Assembly: GCA_029054245.1 (NCBI GenBank)
Contig: JAIDFQ010000006.1
Location: forward strand, 62,001-126,000
Direction of reading: 5' to 3'
Origin: Lachnospiraceae bacterium
GTDB taxonomy: Bacteria; Bacillota; Clostridia; Lachnospirales; Lachnospiraceae
Length of the DNA stretch: 64,000 bases
The position numbers were made by a program, and so were the translations under genes. Of this stretch, positions 1 to 8,853 are shown piece after piece (positions within the stretch are counted from its first letter, which is position 1; every line of letters starts with the position of its first letter). The notes below the pieces were generated by a model. That model was given only the letters and a program-made list of their open reading frames with translations, had not been told where the DNA came from and made no database searches.

Positions 1-571
1 CACTGATAAAGGACTGTTGATAAGCAGTCATTTCATTGAAGCCCTTCTGCAATGCATCCACGCTCTCTTTGTCAGCGATTGTAAGCCTCTCAACTCTTGG
101 AAGTTTATCCATTGCTGTCACAAATGCCACTGCCAGATCAAATGCGTTTTGATAAGTCTGGTCAATGACTGCCGTCACATCATCTGCAGAGTACAAATTG
201 CCTTCTATGGATACGTACGCTTTGCCATTTTCGTAGGTTACATACTGTACCAGACCTTGAAGCTGCTTGACATCTCCCATCTTATCGGTGGTCTCAACTG
301 CAACCAGCTTGCCAACCATTGAGGACGCTCTGGTAAGCTCCATCGTTGCCGCCATGTTCTGCATCTGCTCCACCTGTGAGAAGGTTGCATACTGTGAAAT
401 ATACTCCGTATTGGAAGTAGGCTCCAAGGGATCCTGATATTTCATCTGTGCCACCAAGAGCTGTAAGAATGCATCCTTATCCATTCCCGTCTTAGACGCC
501 GCTTTTTTAACGGAACTTTCTGACTGGGTCTCTTCTATTACACCATCTTTAACTACTGCTGATACTGCCAT
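1..571 (-). CDS. flgD: Flagellar hook capping protein FlgD (3' end outside window)
   Basis: FlgD forms the temporary cap on which hook subunits polymerise. The visible 190 residues hold the typical FlgD N-terminal core: a segment reading DKDAFLQLLVAQMKYQDPLE near residues 31-50, then a run with YATFSQVEQMQN that matches the family. The reading frame stays open to the window edge, so the C-terminal part is missing from view. The start ATG at 571 has an AAGGAG box six bases upstream. It follows fliK by 32 bases on the same strand and closes the visible part of the flagellar operon; fliK-flgD is the usual Firmicutes order. Family assignment is firm; completeness of the gene cannot be judged. Confidence 0.93.
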   Translation of the reverse strand, partial: MAVSAVVKDGVIEETQSESSVKKAASKTGMDKDAFLQLLVAQMKYQDPLEPTSNTEYISQYATFSQVEQMQNMAATMELTRASSMVGKLVAVETTDKMGDVKQLQGLVQYVTYENGKAYVSIEGNLYSADDVTAVIDQTYQNAFDLAVAFVTAMDKLPRVERLTIADKESVDALQKGFNEMTAYQQSFIS

Positions 572-603
572 ATTGACTCCTTTCTGCACCTTGTACTGAT
601 GCT

Positions 604-2043
604 TTATGCGGTATAATCCACTGTGTTTCCATTGGCTTTCATCATTTTAGCTGCAAGAAGTTCTTCCTCATCTGCAGTATTCTCAAATGTGCCATCCAAT
701 TCATTCAAGTTGATTCTTCTGGGAGATCTCCTATTCTGATTGTGAGAAGATGCATTTTCTTCTCTGCCCTGTCCCTGCCAGAGGTTACTTTCAAACCCGT
801 GATTTTCAACAGTGACTTGAACCGCTTCCACTTTAATGCCTTGTTCCTTCAGGCTTTCCTGAAGTGTTGTTATCTGGCTCTCGATAGCTGCCTTTACAGT
901 TTCATTCTGTACCTGGAACTGCGCTGTAATCTCGCCGCCTTTAGATGAAAGCTGGATATGTACGGTTCCAAGGCTTTCCGGATGCAGCTGCATTTCAAGC
1001 TGATCCATACCGGGTTTTAACTGAATCTTCATATAATCCATAATCTGATCCATAATTTCCCTGGTCTGTTCGCTGAAAACTGCTCCCGTCTGTTCAAAAG
1101 ATACTTCTGCTGTCTGCGCCCTGTTTTGGAGCAGCGCATCCATCTGCATATTGCCTGCCTGCAGCTTACCTTCTGACTCGTTCTTGCTGTTTTCATTTCC
1201 TTTTTGCTCATGCCCGCCGGCATATTCCTTTGTAGCATCTTCCTTTGATTCTGACGGTACGACTTCCACTTGACCTGTGACATTGCCCTTTTCATCAGTT
1301 GATAATTTAACGGTTTCATCTCCTGCCTTTACTTCTACTGTAATCTTAGGAGCTTCCTCTTTCACCGTCTTACCTGCCTGCAAATTATCGGCATCGTTTT
1401 CTGGGATTTCTTCTCCCATACCAACAGATCCCTTTGCACTATTTTGCAGTTCTTCAAGCAATGCTTTAAGTTCTTCCGGATTCATTCCAAGTTCCTCGGC
1501 AAGACCTGTCTTTACTTCCGCTGCCATATTAAGTACATTCTGCAGTTTTGCAAAGAGTGTTTCGTCTGTGAGCAGTACTGATACATCCTGCACACCTTGA
1601 AGCTCTAAGACAAGCTGTCTTAATTGAGAAGGATCAAAGAGCGAATATACCGAAAGACCAAGCATCTCCATCGCCTTTTCAACATCTTCCGGCGAAACCT
1701 CAAATTCTTCCGCAATCTCTTTGACAACTTCCCTTCCTGCTTCATCAAGCATCGTATTCTGCTCCTTAGTCATCCCATCTGCCTTGACTTCATCTGCCGG
1801 CTTTGCAGGTTCTTCCTTTGGTCTTATTTCTGCCTTGGAGCTCCTTACAGTATCCGCTGCAGAGGTCTTTTTTAAATCCTTCCCTGCCACAGCCTGATTT
1901 TGGCTGCCTGAACTGCCATTCTGGGTTCTGCTCATCACATCACCGAAGCTGCCCATCTGGGCTGTACCGCCTGTTCTAGTGAGATTTTTACCTCCGACAA
2001 AATTCATCAGAGAACTCACATCCTTTACAGGTGCACTTGTCAT
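604..2043 (-). CDS. fliK: Flagellar hook-length control protein FliK
   Basis: FliK is a secreted ruler that measures hook length and switches the export gate from hook to filament substrates. The 479-residue protein has a low-complexity Glu/Lys/Ala-rich first two thirds, as usual for FliK. The conserved C-terminal Flg_hook domain lies at about residues 335-425, with the characteristic LEMQLHPESLGTVHIQL stretch and a following coiled segment. The start ATG at 2043 has a GGAGG box seven bases upstream. It lies between the MotE-like gene and flgD. The N-terminal part is poorly conserved between species, so only the C-terminal domain supports the name. Confidence 0.93.
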   Translation of the reverse strand: MTSAPVKDVSSLMNFVGGKNLTRTGGTAQMGSFGDVMSRTQNGSSGSQNQAVAGKDLKKTSAADTVRSSKAEIRPKEEPAKPADEVKADGMTKEQNTMLDEAGREVVKEIAEEFEVSPEDVEKAMEMLGLSVYSLFDPSQLRQLVLELQGVQDVSVLLTDETLFAKLQNVLNMAAEVKTGLAEELGMNPEELKALLEELQNSAKGSVGMGEEIPENDADNLQAGKTVKEEAPKITVEVKAGDETVKLSTDEKGNVTGQVEVVPSESKEDATKEYAGGHEQKGNENSKNESEGKLQAGNMQMDALLQNRAQTAEVSFEQTGAVFSEQTREIMDQIMDYMKIQLKPGMDQLEMQLHPESLGTVHIQLSSKGGEITAQFQVQNETVKAAIESQITTLQESLKEQGIKVEAVQVTVENHGFESNLWQGQGREENASSHNQNRRSPRRINLNELDGTFENTADEEELLAAKMMKANGNTVDYTA

Positions 2044-2124
2044 TCACATCCCTCCTGTCTTTATAAGTCCTTTCAGACTCTTTTTCAAGGTACATAGTTT
2101 ATATCGGTTTAAGGCGCAGATTTA

Positions 2125-3006
2125 TTAAGATTCAGGATCCATGATCTTCGTGATCCTTGCGGCAATTTCCGAGTCCATAACCCCCAGAATCTTGCCTCTG
2201 TTCTCTGCATCCATTACACCCAGTATCCTTGCCGCCAGGTTCAAATTGTCTGTCATCTGTTCAAAGATAGCAGCAGCCTCCTTCGGCTTCATTTCTGAAT
2301 ATGCTTTGGCATAATCCTCAATCTCCTGACTTTCTTCCATCTGTGTAACTACTTGTTTATACAAATACTCTGCGGTTGCCGGATCCATCTCTTCATAATA
2401 CTTTCTGTATTCCTCTATTCCAGGTCCCTTATCCGCATAGATTACTTCCTCATAAAATTCTGTTTTAAGCTTCTGGAAGTCCACCTGACTGTCTTCAAAG
2501 GTCTTAAGGCGATCCACCTCCGCCTTTAACTGCGCCACCTCATCAGAACTGTCTGTCTGCGCAGATTGCGCACGCTCCAGCTCCAGCTCCAGCTCCTTGA
2601 TATAGTCTACTGCGTCGCGCAGATTGTTATATCCACCATATGCTTCGCTTTCTCCCTCCTGCACCACAACTTCTTTGTCGCTTGGAAGAATCATATTTAA
2701 TACTGGCACATCTTTTAAAATTGGTGTAAGTATATTGCTTCCAAAACCACCAAAATCCAGCTTGACAATCAGACACAAAATTGCAATCCAGACCAGCACG
2801 ATAATAAAAGTAACTAAGAAAACAGATCCGCTTCCTGATTCTTCATCTTCCATCAGATCCGCTTCCTGGCTGGCAATCTCTTTTGCCCTGGCTTTTGCAG
2901 CTTTGCGCTGTGCTTTCTGCTCACTTTTTAGTTTTTTCTTTTCCTCCTTCAGACGCTGCTGCTCTAACTTAGCGTCCTTAGGCGTTAAATCATTATCTAT
3001 CGGCAT
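2125..3006 (-). CDS. MotE/MgtE_N-like membrane coiled-coil protein of the flagellar operon
   Basis: A 293-residue protein with a charged, Lys/Glu-rich cytoplasmic head (about 1-55), one transmembrane helix (about 62-85, rich in Val, Ile and Trp), a coiled coil (about 130-175, with repeated ELELELERA-type heptads) and a C-terminal helical domain (about 215-293). That last domain carries two ILGVMD repeats and resembles the N-terminal domain of MgtE and the motility chaperone MotE. Proteins of this build sit between fliJ and fliK in many Clostridia and Bacilli, where they are thought to help assemble or stabilise the flagellar motor. The role here is inferred from position and architecture. The start ATG at 3006 has a GGAAG box six bases upstream. 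Confidence 0.75.
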   Translation of the reverse strand: MPIDNDLTPKDAKLEQQRLKEEKKKLKSEQKAQRKAAKARAKEIASQEADLMEDEESGSGSVFLVTFIIVLVWIAILCLIVKLDFGGFGSNILTPILKDVPVLNMILPSDKEVVVQEGESEAYGGYNNLRDAVDYIKELELELERAQSAQTDSSDEVAQLKAEVDRLKTFEDSQVDFQKLKTEFYEEVIYADKGPGIEEYRKYYEEMDPATAEYLYKQVVTQMEESQEIEDYAKAYSEMKPKEAAAIFEQMTDNLNLAARILGVMDAENRGKILGVMDSEIAARITKIMDPES

Positions 3007-3025
3007 ACTTTACTTCCACTCTTTC

Positions 3026-3466
3026 TTATTTCCGTCCATGGGTGTAACTTGTCAGTTCATCCACTTCCTTCGCTTCCCTCGCATTTTCCTCCCGCATAAA
3101 TGCATCAAATGCTTTTTCCTTGAGCTTCTCCTGTGTCTTGCTCTCCTGCCTTGCGACCTGCAGCTTATACCTTGCATCCTCAAGACGTTCCTCGGCAAGC
3201 CTCACCTGCTGCATCTGAAAAGCAATAAACTCTTCCATCCTTGTAATTGCTTCTCGATTTTCCAAGATTTCTCTAACTTTTAAGCTGTCTTTGCGAAGTT
3301 CCCTGCCCTTATTTTCATAAGCGGCTTTTCTATCATTTAAAATCTGCAGCTTTTCTTCTTCCTCATCCAGATGCATTCTGGCAGCTGCAAACTCCATCCT
3401 TGCCTGCTCTTCCATTTTTGTCTTAATATCCAGAATACTCTGCATTCTGTATATAAATCTTGCCAT
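3026..3466 (-). CDS. fliJ: Flagellar export chaperone FliJ
   Basis: FliJ is the central stalk-like coiled-coil protein of the flagellar type III export ATPase; it contacts the FliI hexamer and the export gate protein FlhA. The 146-residue product is almost wholly alpha-helical and charged, with a start (MARFIYRMQSILDIK) typical of FliJ and the usual family length. The ATG at 3466 has a CGGAG box six bases upstream and overlaps the intergenic end of fliI by only a few bases, which points to translational coupling. Sequence conservation in FliJ is low, so the call rests on composition, length and its place directly after fliI. Confidence 0.9.
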   Translation of the reverse strand: MARFIYRMQSILDIKTKMEEQARMEFAAARMHLDEEEEKLQILNDRKAAYENKGRELRKDSLKVREILENREAITRMEEFIAFQMQQVRLAEERLEDARYKLQVARQESKTQEKLKEKAFDAFMREENAREAKEVDELTSYTHGRK

Positions 3467-3469
3467 TTA

Positions 3470-4801
3470 TCACTCCGCTCCATCAGCAAAAATCTCTTTC
3501 ATAAGCGACACTGATTCTTCAAAAGTAAATTTATCATTCACATCCTGCATAAGGAACTGATTCACCTCTTCGATTTTCTGAATCGCATAGTCAATACCGG
3601 GGTTACTTCCTGATTTATATGCTCCGATATTGATCAGATCCTCCGCCTCATTGTAAGTGGCAAGTACATTTTTAAGCCTGCCGGCACAGTTTTTATGATC
3701 TCGCTGCGCAATCTGGCTCATACATCTTGAAATGCTCTGCAGAACATCAATTGCTGGATAATGATTTTTGTGCGCAAGCTTTCTATTAAGCATGATATGC
3801 CCATCCAGAATACTTCTTGCCGTATCTGTAATAGGTTCATTGAAATCATCTCCATCCACCAAGACAGTATACAGACCTGTAATGGATCCTTTATCCGATC
3901 TTCCTGCCCTTTCCAAAAGCTTTGGCATCTCCGAATAAACACTTGGCGGATACCCTCTAGACACCGGCGGTTCGCCGCTGGCAAGACCAATTTCTCTTTG
4001 TGCCATAGAAAAACGAGTAAGAGAATCCATCATCAAAAGTACATCCTTGCCCTTGTCGCGGAAGTATTCCGCAATCGCAGTAGCTGTCTGCGCTGCCTTT
4101 TTACGCTCTAACGCAGGCTTATCAGAAGTTGCCACCACTACTACAGACCGCTTCATTCCTTCAGGTCCTAAATCCCTCTCAACAAATTCACGTACTTCCC
4201 TGCCACGCTCTCCAATCAAGGCAATCACATTTATATCTGCTTTTGTATTTCTTGCAAACATACCCATAAGCGTAGACTTTCCTACACCTGAACCGGCAAA
4301 AATACCAATTCTCTGTCCTTTACCCACGGTAATAAGTCCATCTACTGCTTTTACGCCCAGCGGAAGGACTTCATCAATGATCTTTCTGCTCATAGGATCA
4401 GGGGGCTTTGCCTCAACAGAATAAGACTCTCCAGTAAGAATCATGCCGTCATCGGGTCTTCCAAGTCCGTCTAGCGTATGTCCAAGCAGACTCTCATCCA
4501 CCTGAACCATTAATGGCTCACCGGTATTTTCCACACTGCTTCCCGGACCGATTCCCTCCACATTCTGGTATGGCATAAGAAGATTCTTGCCTTCCTTAAA
4601 GCCAACCACCTCTGCCAGTGCCGGCTGTACGTTTCCCCCTTTAGAAACTGGGTAAACCTTGCAGATATCCCCCAGCTTCGCGGCAGGTCCCGCAGATTCA
4701 ATGGTAAGCCCAACTACATTGACCACTTTCCCTTTAAATTTGAAAAGAGGTTCCTCTATGACTTTTATGTATTTTGCGAAATCAATTTCTGATATTGTCA
4801 A
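3470..4801 (-). CDS. fliI: Flagellum-specific export ATPase FliI
   Basis: FliI is the hexameric ATPase of the flagellar type III export system, homologous to the F1 beta subunit. The 443-residue protein shows a Walker A motif GSGVGKST at residues 170-177, the GERGREV segment, a Walker B-type DVLLMMDSLTRF stretch and the SRGYPPSVYSEMPKLLERAG motif that marks the FliI/InvC family. The best visible start is a TTG at 4801, 17 bases after the fliH stop, with an AAGGG box 11 bases upstream; there is no in-frame ATG near it. Function is certain, the exact start less so. Confidence 0.96.
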   Translation of the reverse strand: MTISEIDFAKYIKVIEEPLFKFKGKVVNVVGLTIESAGPAAKLGDICKVYPVSKGGNVQPALAEVVGFKEGKNLLMPYQNVEGIGPGSSVENTGEPLMVQVDESLLGHTLDGLGRPDDGMILTGESYSVEAKPPDPMSRKIIDEVLPLGVKAVDGLITVGKGQRIGIFAGSGVGKSTLMGMFARNTKADINVIALIGERGREVREFVERDLGPEGMKRSVVVVATSDKPALERKKAAQTATAIAEYFRDKGKDVLLMMDSLTRFSMAQREIGLASGEPPVSRGYPPSVYSEMPKLLERAGRSDKGSITGLYTVLVDGDDFNEPITDTARSILDGHIMLNRKLAHKNHYPAIDVLQSISRCMSQIAQRDHKNCAGRLKNVLATYNEAEDLINIGAYKSGSNPGIDYAIQKIEEVNQFLMQDVNDKFTFEESVSLMKEIFADGAE

Positions 4802-4818
4802 CTTATATTCAGCCCTTT

Positions 4819-5667
4819 TTACATTGATCTGTAAGAGAAAAGTTTCAGCTTTCTTTTCAGTTCCTCAAGCTCTGTTCCAAGCGAACAGTCATAAATACCG
4901 CTCTCCGTTTCAATCATACATTGAGCAGCAGAAAGCGTCATATCTGATACGATTTCCAGATGATCCGCCAAAGTGCCTGTTTCCTCTTGAATTCTCTCTC
5001 TTTCTTCGCACACTGCTGCATAATCCTGCTTTGACACATGCACAATATAATTTTTGGCACTGTCTGTCTTTTGCATAGCATCTATCAATAAGTTAGAGAC
5101 TATCTGCTGATATGCACTCAAATCTACTTTGAAAATGTGCTCATATATTTCTGTCAGGTTCTTAATAAACTCTGGCTCCAGCTCTTCTATCTTATGATGA
5201 TACTCTCTTTCAAGTTCTTCTTTCTGGGAAAGATACTCATCCTTCAGAGCCTGCGCCTGCGCCATTCCTTGGTCATACCCAATCTGATACCCTTGACTTT
5301 TTGCTTCCTCCAAGGCATTCATACGCATTTCTTCTATCTGGGCGCTTGCATTTTGAAGCATCTGATCTGCCTCATTACGCACCCTTTCAAGTTCATTTCT
5401 GGCATCCTCAAGTTCCCTCTCAAGGGCTGCCTGCTCCTTTAATGCAGCTTCCTTAAGAACCTCCATGCCGCCCTCCGGTGAAAGAAGAGCGCTTACAGTT
5501 TCGGCATCCAGCCCAGAATGAAAGCCTTCTTCCTCCTGCTGTTCTCCCTCGTATACATGGTTCTCTGCTGCTTTCTTAAGCCTCTGTTCCATCAGCATGT
5601 TGCTATCAATCACACGGGTGTTGTCATCAACAACGAACCAACCTGCTTTAAAAAGATTATTAGACAA
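4819..5667 (-). CDS. fliH: Flagellar assembly protein FliH, TTG start
   Basis: FliH binds and restrains the FliI ATPase and brings it to the export gate. The product is 282 residues, highly charged, with a long central coiled coil (about 70-185) and a more conserved C-terminal domain, as in the FliH/YscL family. An upstream in-frame TTG at 5700 exists, but the better start is the TTG at 5667. It has a GGAGGTG box nine bases upstream, and the protein then begins with SNNLFKAG, a normal FliH beginning. This start lies eight bases inside fliG (fliG stop TAA at 5660-5662), so the two genes are translationally coupled. The N-terminal extension of 11 residues would simply read fliG sequence in another frame. 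Confidence 0.9.
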   Translation of the reverse strand: MSNNLFKAGWFVVDDNTRVIDSNMLMEQRLKKAAENHVYEGEQQEEEGFHSGLDAETVSALLSPEGGMEVLKEAALKEQAALERELEDARNELERVRNEADQMLQNASAQIEEMRMNALEEAKSQGYQIGYDQGMAQAQALKDEYLSQKEELEREYHHKIEELEPEFIKNLTEIYEHIFKVDLSAYQQIVSNLLIDAMQKTDSAKNYIVHVSKQDYAAVCEERERIQEETGTLADHLEIVSDMTLSAAQCMIETESGIYDCSLGTELEELKRKLKLFSYRSM

Positions 5668-6676
5668 CGATCTCGTCACCTCCACCTCTGGAAATGACAA
5701 TTTCTCCTGAATCTTCCAGTTTCCTGATAATATTTACAATCTTCTGCTGTGCTTCTTCCACATCCTTCATACGTACAGGCCCCATGAATTCCATGTCCTC
5801 TTTGATCATAACAGCAAGACGTTTGGACAGGTTGTTGAAGATGACACCCTGCACCTGTTCATTTGCTCCCTTAAGGGCAAGACCAAGATCATTATTGTCA
5901 ACATCACGCAGCACTCTCTGAATCGCACGGTCGTCCAGAAGAAGAATATCCTCGAATACGAACATTTTCTTTCTGATCTCGTCTGCAAGCTCCGGTTCTT
6001 CTATTTCCAGAGTCTCCATGATATGCTTCTCTGTACCGCGGTCTACCGTATTTAAGATATCTACAACAGCATCCACACCGCCGATAATCGTGTAATCCTG
6101 ATTTACCAACGATGCCAGTTTTGATTCCAACACTTTCTCAACTTCCTTTACAACATCAGGACTGGTTCTGTCCATAACGGCAATACGCTTAGCCACATCT
6201 GCCTGCCTATCAGGCGGCAGCGCTGAAATGATAAGCGCTGACTGTGCTGCCGACAGATAAGATAAAATAAGCGCTATCGTCTGCGGGTGTTCATCCTGTA
6301 TAAAGTTAAGGAGCTGCGCCGCATCTGTCTTGCGCACAAATTCAAACGGCTTCACCTGCAATGATGCCGTCAGCTTGCCAATGACATCCAGCGCCTTCTC
6401 GTTGCCCAGTGCCTTTTCCAAAAGCTCCTTGGCATAATTGATACCGCCTTCTGCTATGTACTGCTGTGCAAGGCATACTTGATAGAACTCGTCTATAACC
6501 TCATCCTTAACCTGCGGAGTGACACTCCTTGTGTTCGCAATTTCAAGTGTCAGCTCTTCAATTTCCTCTTCTTTCAGATGTTTAAAAATTGTAGCTGACT
6601 TTTCGGGTCCTAACGCAATCAATAAAATTGCGGCTTTCTGGACACCCGATATTTTTTCATCGGTAGTTTTAGACAT
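5660..6676 (-). CDS. fliG: Flagellar motor switch protein FliG
   Basis: FliG forms the upper part of the C ring and transmits torque from the stator to the rotor. The 338-residue length is standard. The order of domains is visible: N-terminal FliF-binding domain (GVQKAAILLIALGPEKSA at the beginning), a middle domain with the EHPQTIALIL motif near residue 130 that contacts FliM, and the C-terminal torque domain carrying the charged helix FEDILLLDDRAIQRVLRDVD. The start ATG at 6676 has a GGAGG box about ten bases upstream. It lies 35 bases after fliF and overlaps fliH. Confidence 0.97.
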   Translation of the reverse strand: MSKTTDEKISGVQKAAILLIALGPEKSATIFKHLKEEEIEELTLEIANTRSVTPQVKDEVIDEFYQVCLAQQYIAEGGINYAKELLEKALGNEKALDVIGKLTASLQVKPFEFVRKTDAAQLLNFIQDEHPQTIALILSYLSAAQSALIISALPPDRQADVAKRIAVMDRTSPDVVKEVEKVLESKLASLVNQDYTIIGGVDAVVDILNTVDRGTEKHIMETLEIEEPELADEIRKKMFVFEDILLLDDRAIQRVLRDVDNNDLGLALKGANEQVQGVIFNNLSKRLAVMIKEDMEFMGPVRMKDVEEAQQKIVNIIRKLEDSGEIVISRGGGDEIVV

Positions 6677-6711
6677 ACCTGACTAACCTCCCTCGAAGTT
6701 CTGTTGTCTTG

Positions 6712-8316
6712 TTAACCCCATCCTTCATTTAACCAGTTACGCAAAAGGCTTGCTACTGCCTCTGGGTTTTCGTCTACAAATTTTTCTATCAGTCTCCTGG
6801 TCTCAGACATGGGCTCTGTACCGATATCCTCCAGTTCAACTTCCGGCTGCGATTGAAGGAGACTTTCCACCGATAATTCTTCCGGCTGCTCGGCTTCCTT
6901 TTCCGAACGCATACTGCGGATTACCACAAAGGCAAGCAAAGCCAAAATCACCACAATCAGAACAATCTGTACGACATCCGAACCAGATACATTCAATCCT
7001 TCTTTGTCAAAGAAAACATTTTCAGAGTATGCCACAATGGCAATGTTTTCTACCGGGAACCCTGTCGCCTTGGAAACCACATTGTACAAATCCTCCGGCA
7101 CCTCCACTTGCGTCTGTCCTGCATTCGCAAGCTTATATTCTTCCCATGAAATGCCATCTAAAAGTCCCTGTGCACTGACGTCCTCTTCTCTTATCACATT
7201 CATATTTGTGGTGGCAAGAGAAATCGTGGAAAGGTCATAATTAATCGTCCCAGGAGGAATATCCCGATTTGTGATCGTTTCCGAAGGGAGGTATTTTCTC
7301 TCCTCCTCTGAGGTCTCGGAATTGCTTTCCGCATTATCCTGATATACATACTCCTGTTGCTGTCCGTTGGAATCCGTCCCCGGTATATCCGAGTTACCAT
7401 TGGTAGCAGAAGAACTGAAAATCCGTTCAGATGACAAGTATCCTTGTGTATTGTCGCCCTCCACGTAATACCTGTGATCTGTCTCGTTTGCAGAAGAGAA
7501 GTCCATGTTCAAATTTACTGCCACTTCTACTTTATCAAAGGTATTTGTACCAAGCAGCACCTGCCTGACATCATTTTTTATCTTGGTTTCCCACTGGGCT
7601 TTTACGCCCATTTGTGAACTTGCGGTTCCTGCGGCGCTATAGCTGTCATCACCTGAAAAAAGCATATTACCATTCGTATCCGTAATCACAACTTTTTCAG
7701 TTGTCGTATTGCCGATCGCTACCGAAACACCCTTTGCAAGATTCGCTGCAGCTTCTGTTGAAAATTCGCCATTAAGCTCGAGCACAATCCAGATAGAAGA
7801 CTCTTCTTCCGAATCAATCAATGTTCCCGTTCTTTCCGGTATGACCAAATCCACCACTGCAGTCTTAACGGATGCAAACTTACCGATAATATCATTGGCA
7901 AGTCTTGTTTCCAAATACAACTCATATTTTCTTTGCTTATCTGCCTCTGTTGTAGTGAAACCTCCATCTGTCACATTGTCTATCGTATATGCGTAAGACT
8001 GAATATTATTGGCTCCAAGAAGTAGATTTGCTTCCGACTGCTGATCTTTGTTGATTTTAATCTGATATCCATCATCAGATACCTGATAATCAAGATCAGC
8101 TCCGCTAAGCAGTTCTGATACCTCCGATGCCTCCTTGGTCGTCTCACAGTTAAGCAATAAAATATACTGGGGCCGCATCAATATGGAAATCAAAATCGCA
8201 AAGGCCAAAATAATTCCCGCCCCTGCTGATATGATAAATGTTTTTTGCCTGGTAGAGAACTTATTCCACCACTCAAGGATCTTACTTAAAAGTTCCTTAA
8301 CTCGTTCTGCCATCAT
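6712..8316 (-). CDS. fliF: Flagellar MS-ring protein FliF
   Basis: FliF builds the MS ring in the cytoplasmic membrane, on which the export apparatus and C ring assemble. The 534-residue protein has a transmembrane helix near residues 27-47, the YscJ/FliF domain with its typical LLLGANNIQSYAYTID-like region, a long Ser/Gly/Asn-rich periplasmic linker (about 280-340), a second transmembrane helix (about 445-465), and a C-terminal tail ending in LLRNWLNEGWG that would bind FliG. The start is a double ATG at 8316 with an AAGG box five bases upstream. It is separated from fliE by 192 bases that hold a tandem repeat array, an unusually wide gap for this operon. Confidence 0.97.
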   Translation of the reverse strand: MMAERVKELLSKILEWWNKFSTRQKTFIISAGAGIILAFAILISILMRPQYILLLNCETTKEASEVSELLSGADLDYQVSDDGYQIKINKDQQSEANLLLGANNIQSYAYTIDNVTDGGFTTTEADKQRKYELYLETRLANDIIGKFASVKTAVVDLVIPERTGTLIDSEEESSIWIVLELNGEFSTEAAANLAKGVSVAIGNTTTEKVVITDTNGNMLFSGDDSYSAAGTASSQMGVKAQWETKIKNDVRQVLLGTNTFDKVEVAVNLNMDFSSANETDHRYYVEGDNTQGYLSSERIFSSSATNGNSDIPGTDSNGQQQEYVYQDNAESNSETSEEERKYLPSETITNRDIPPGTINYDLSTISLATTNMNVIREEDVSAQGLLDGISWEEYKLANAGQTQVEVPEDLYNVVSKATGFPVENIAIVAYSENVFFDKEGLNVSGSDVVQIVLIVVILALLAFVVIRSMRSEKEAEQPEELSVESLLQSQPEVELEDIGTEPMSETRRLIEKFVDENPEAVASLLRNWLNEGWG

Positions 8317-8347
8317 CTAAACCTTCTTCCGTTCAAACATCTTTTTG

Positions 8348-8507
8348 ACCAAATAGCTGTGCACCTTGCACTAAACACTTGCACCTTATTGCACCAAACG
8401 GCTATGCCTTATCGTACCAAACGGCTTTGCCTTATTGTACCAAACGGCTTCGCCTTATTGTACCAAACGGCTTCGCCTTATTGTACCAAATAGCTTCGCC
8501 TTATTGG
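8348..8507. repeat. 23-bp tandem repeat array between fliE and fliF
   Basis: Five head-to-tail units of exactly 23 bp start at 8393, 8416, 8439, 8462 and 8485. Two more decayed units of 25 and 20 bp precede them at 8348 and 8373. The units at 8439 and 8462 are identical; the others differ by a few bases. The shared core on the plus strand is GGCTTCGCCTTATTGTACC. The array fills nearly the whole gap between the fliE stop (8509) and the fliF ribosome binding site. It is not coding (23 is not a multiple of three and no gene spans it) and has no spacers. In the transcript each unit can form only a minimal GGC-GAA-GCC hairpin. Confidence 0.93.
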
Positions 8508-8508
8508 G

Positions 8509-8826
8509 TTAAATTTGCATTTGCATAATTTCCTTGTATGCTTCAAGAAATTTATCGCGAATTGCCACTGTATATTGAAGCGCAGTTGATGCTTTCTGAA
8601 GTGCATTGGTAAGCTCATGGGTATTTTCCGTTTCTCCTAGCGCCCATCTCACTTTTTCATTTTCTGCATCAGAAAGATATGCATTGGTGGTATTTAAACT
8701 TTCTACTGCCTTTTCAAAAAGATTTCCGAATTCTCCGGTGGACTTTATTCCCTTCGCCGCATAAGAATTCTCCGCTGCCTCCTTTATGACACCGGATGAT
8801 ATGTTATAAAAAGAAGATATATCCAT
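8509..8826 (-). CDS. fliE: Flagellar hook-basal body complex protein FliE
   Basis: FliE is the small adaptor joining the MS ring and export gate to the proximal rod. The product has 105 residues, the normal size. Its C-terminal half shows the FliE pattern: an ELTNALQKASTALQYTVAIR stretch and an end KFLEAYKEIMQMQI, where the family usually ends in YQEIMRMQ-like residues. The start ATG at 8826 has an AGGAGG box nine bases upstream. It lies 27 bases after flgC. Its stop codon directly abuts the tandem repeat array. Confidence 0.94.
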   Translation of the reverse strand: MDISSFYNISSGVIKEAAENSYAAKGIKSTGEFGNLFEKAVESLNTTNAYLSDAENEKVRWALGETENTHELTNALQKASTALQYTVAIRDKFLEAYKEIMQMQI

Positions 8827-8853
8827 CTATGTAAACCTCCTGCTATGTATGCT

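Noticed and set aside
5667-5700. Longer FliH starting at a TTG at 5700
   Set aside because: The TTG at 5667 has a GGAGGTG box at nine bases and gives the family's normal N-terminus; the extra 11 residues are fliG sequence read in another frame.
8348-8507. CRISPR array
   Set aside because: Units are directly adjacent with no spacers and no cas genes are nearby; it is a simple tandem repeat.
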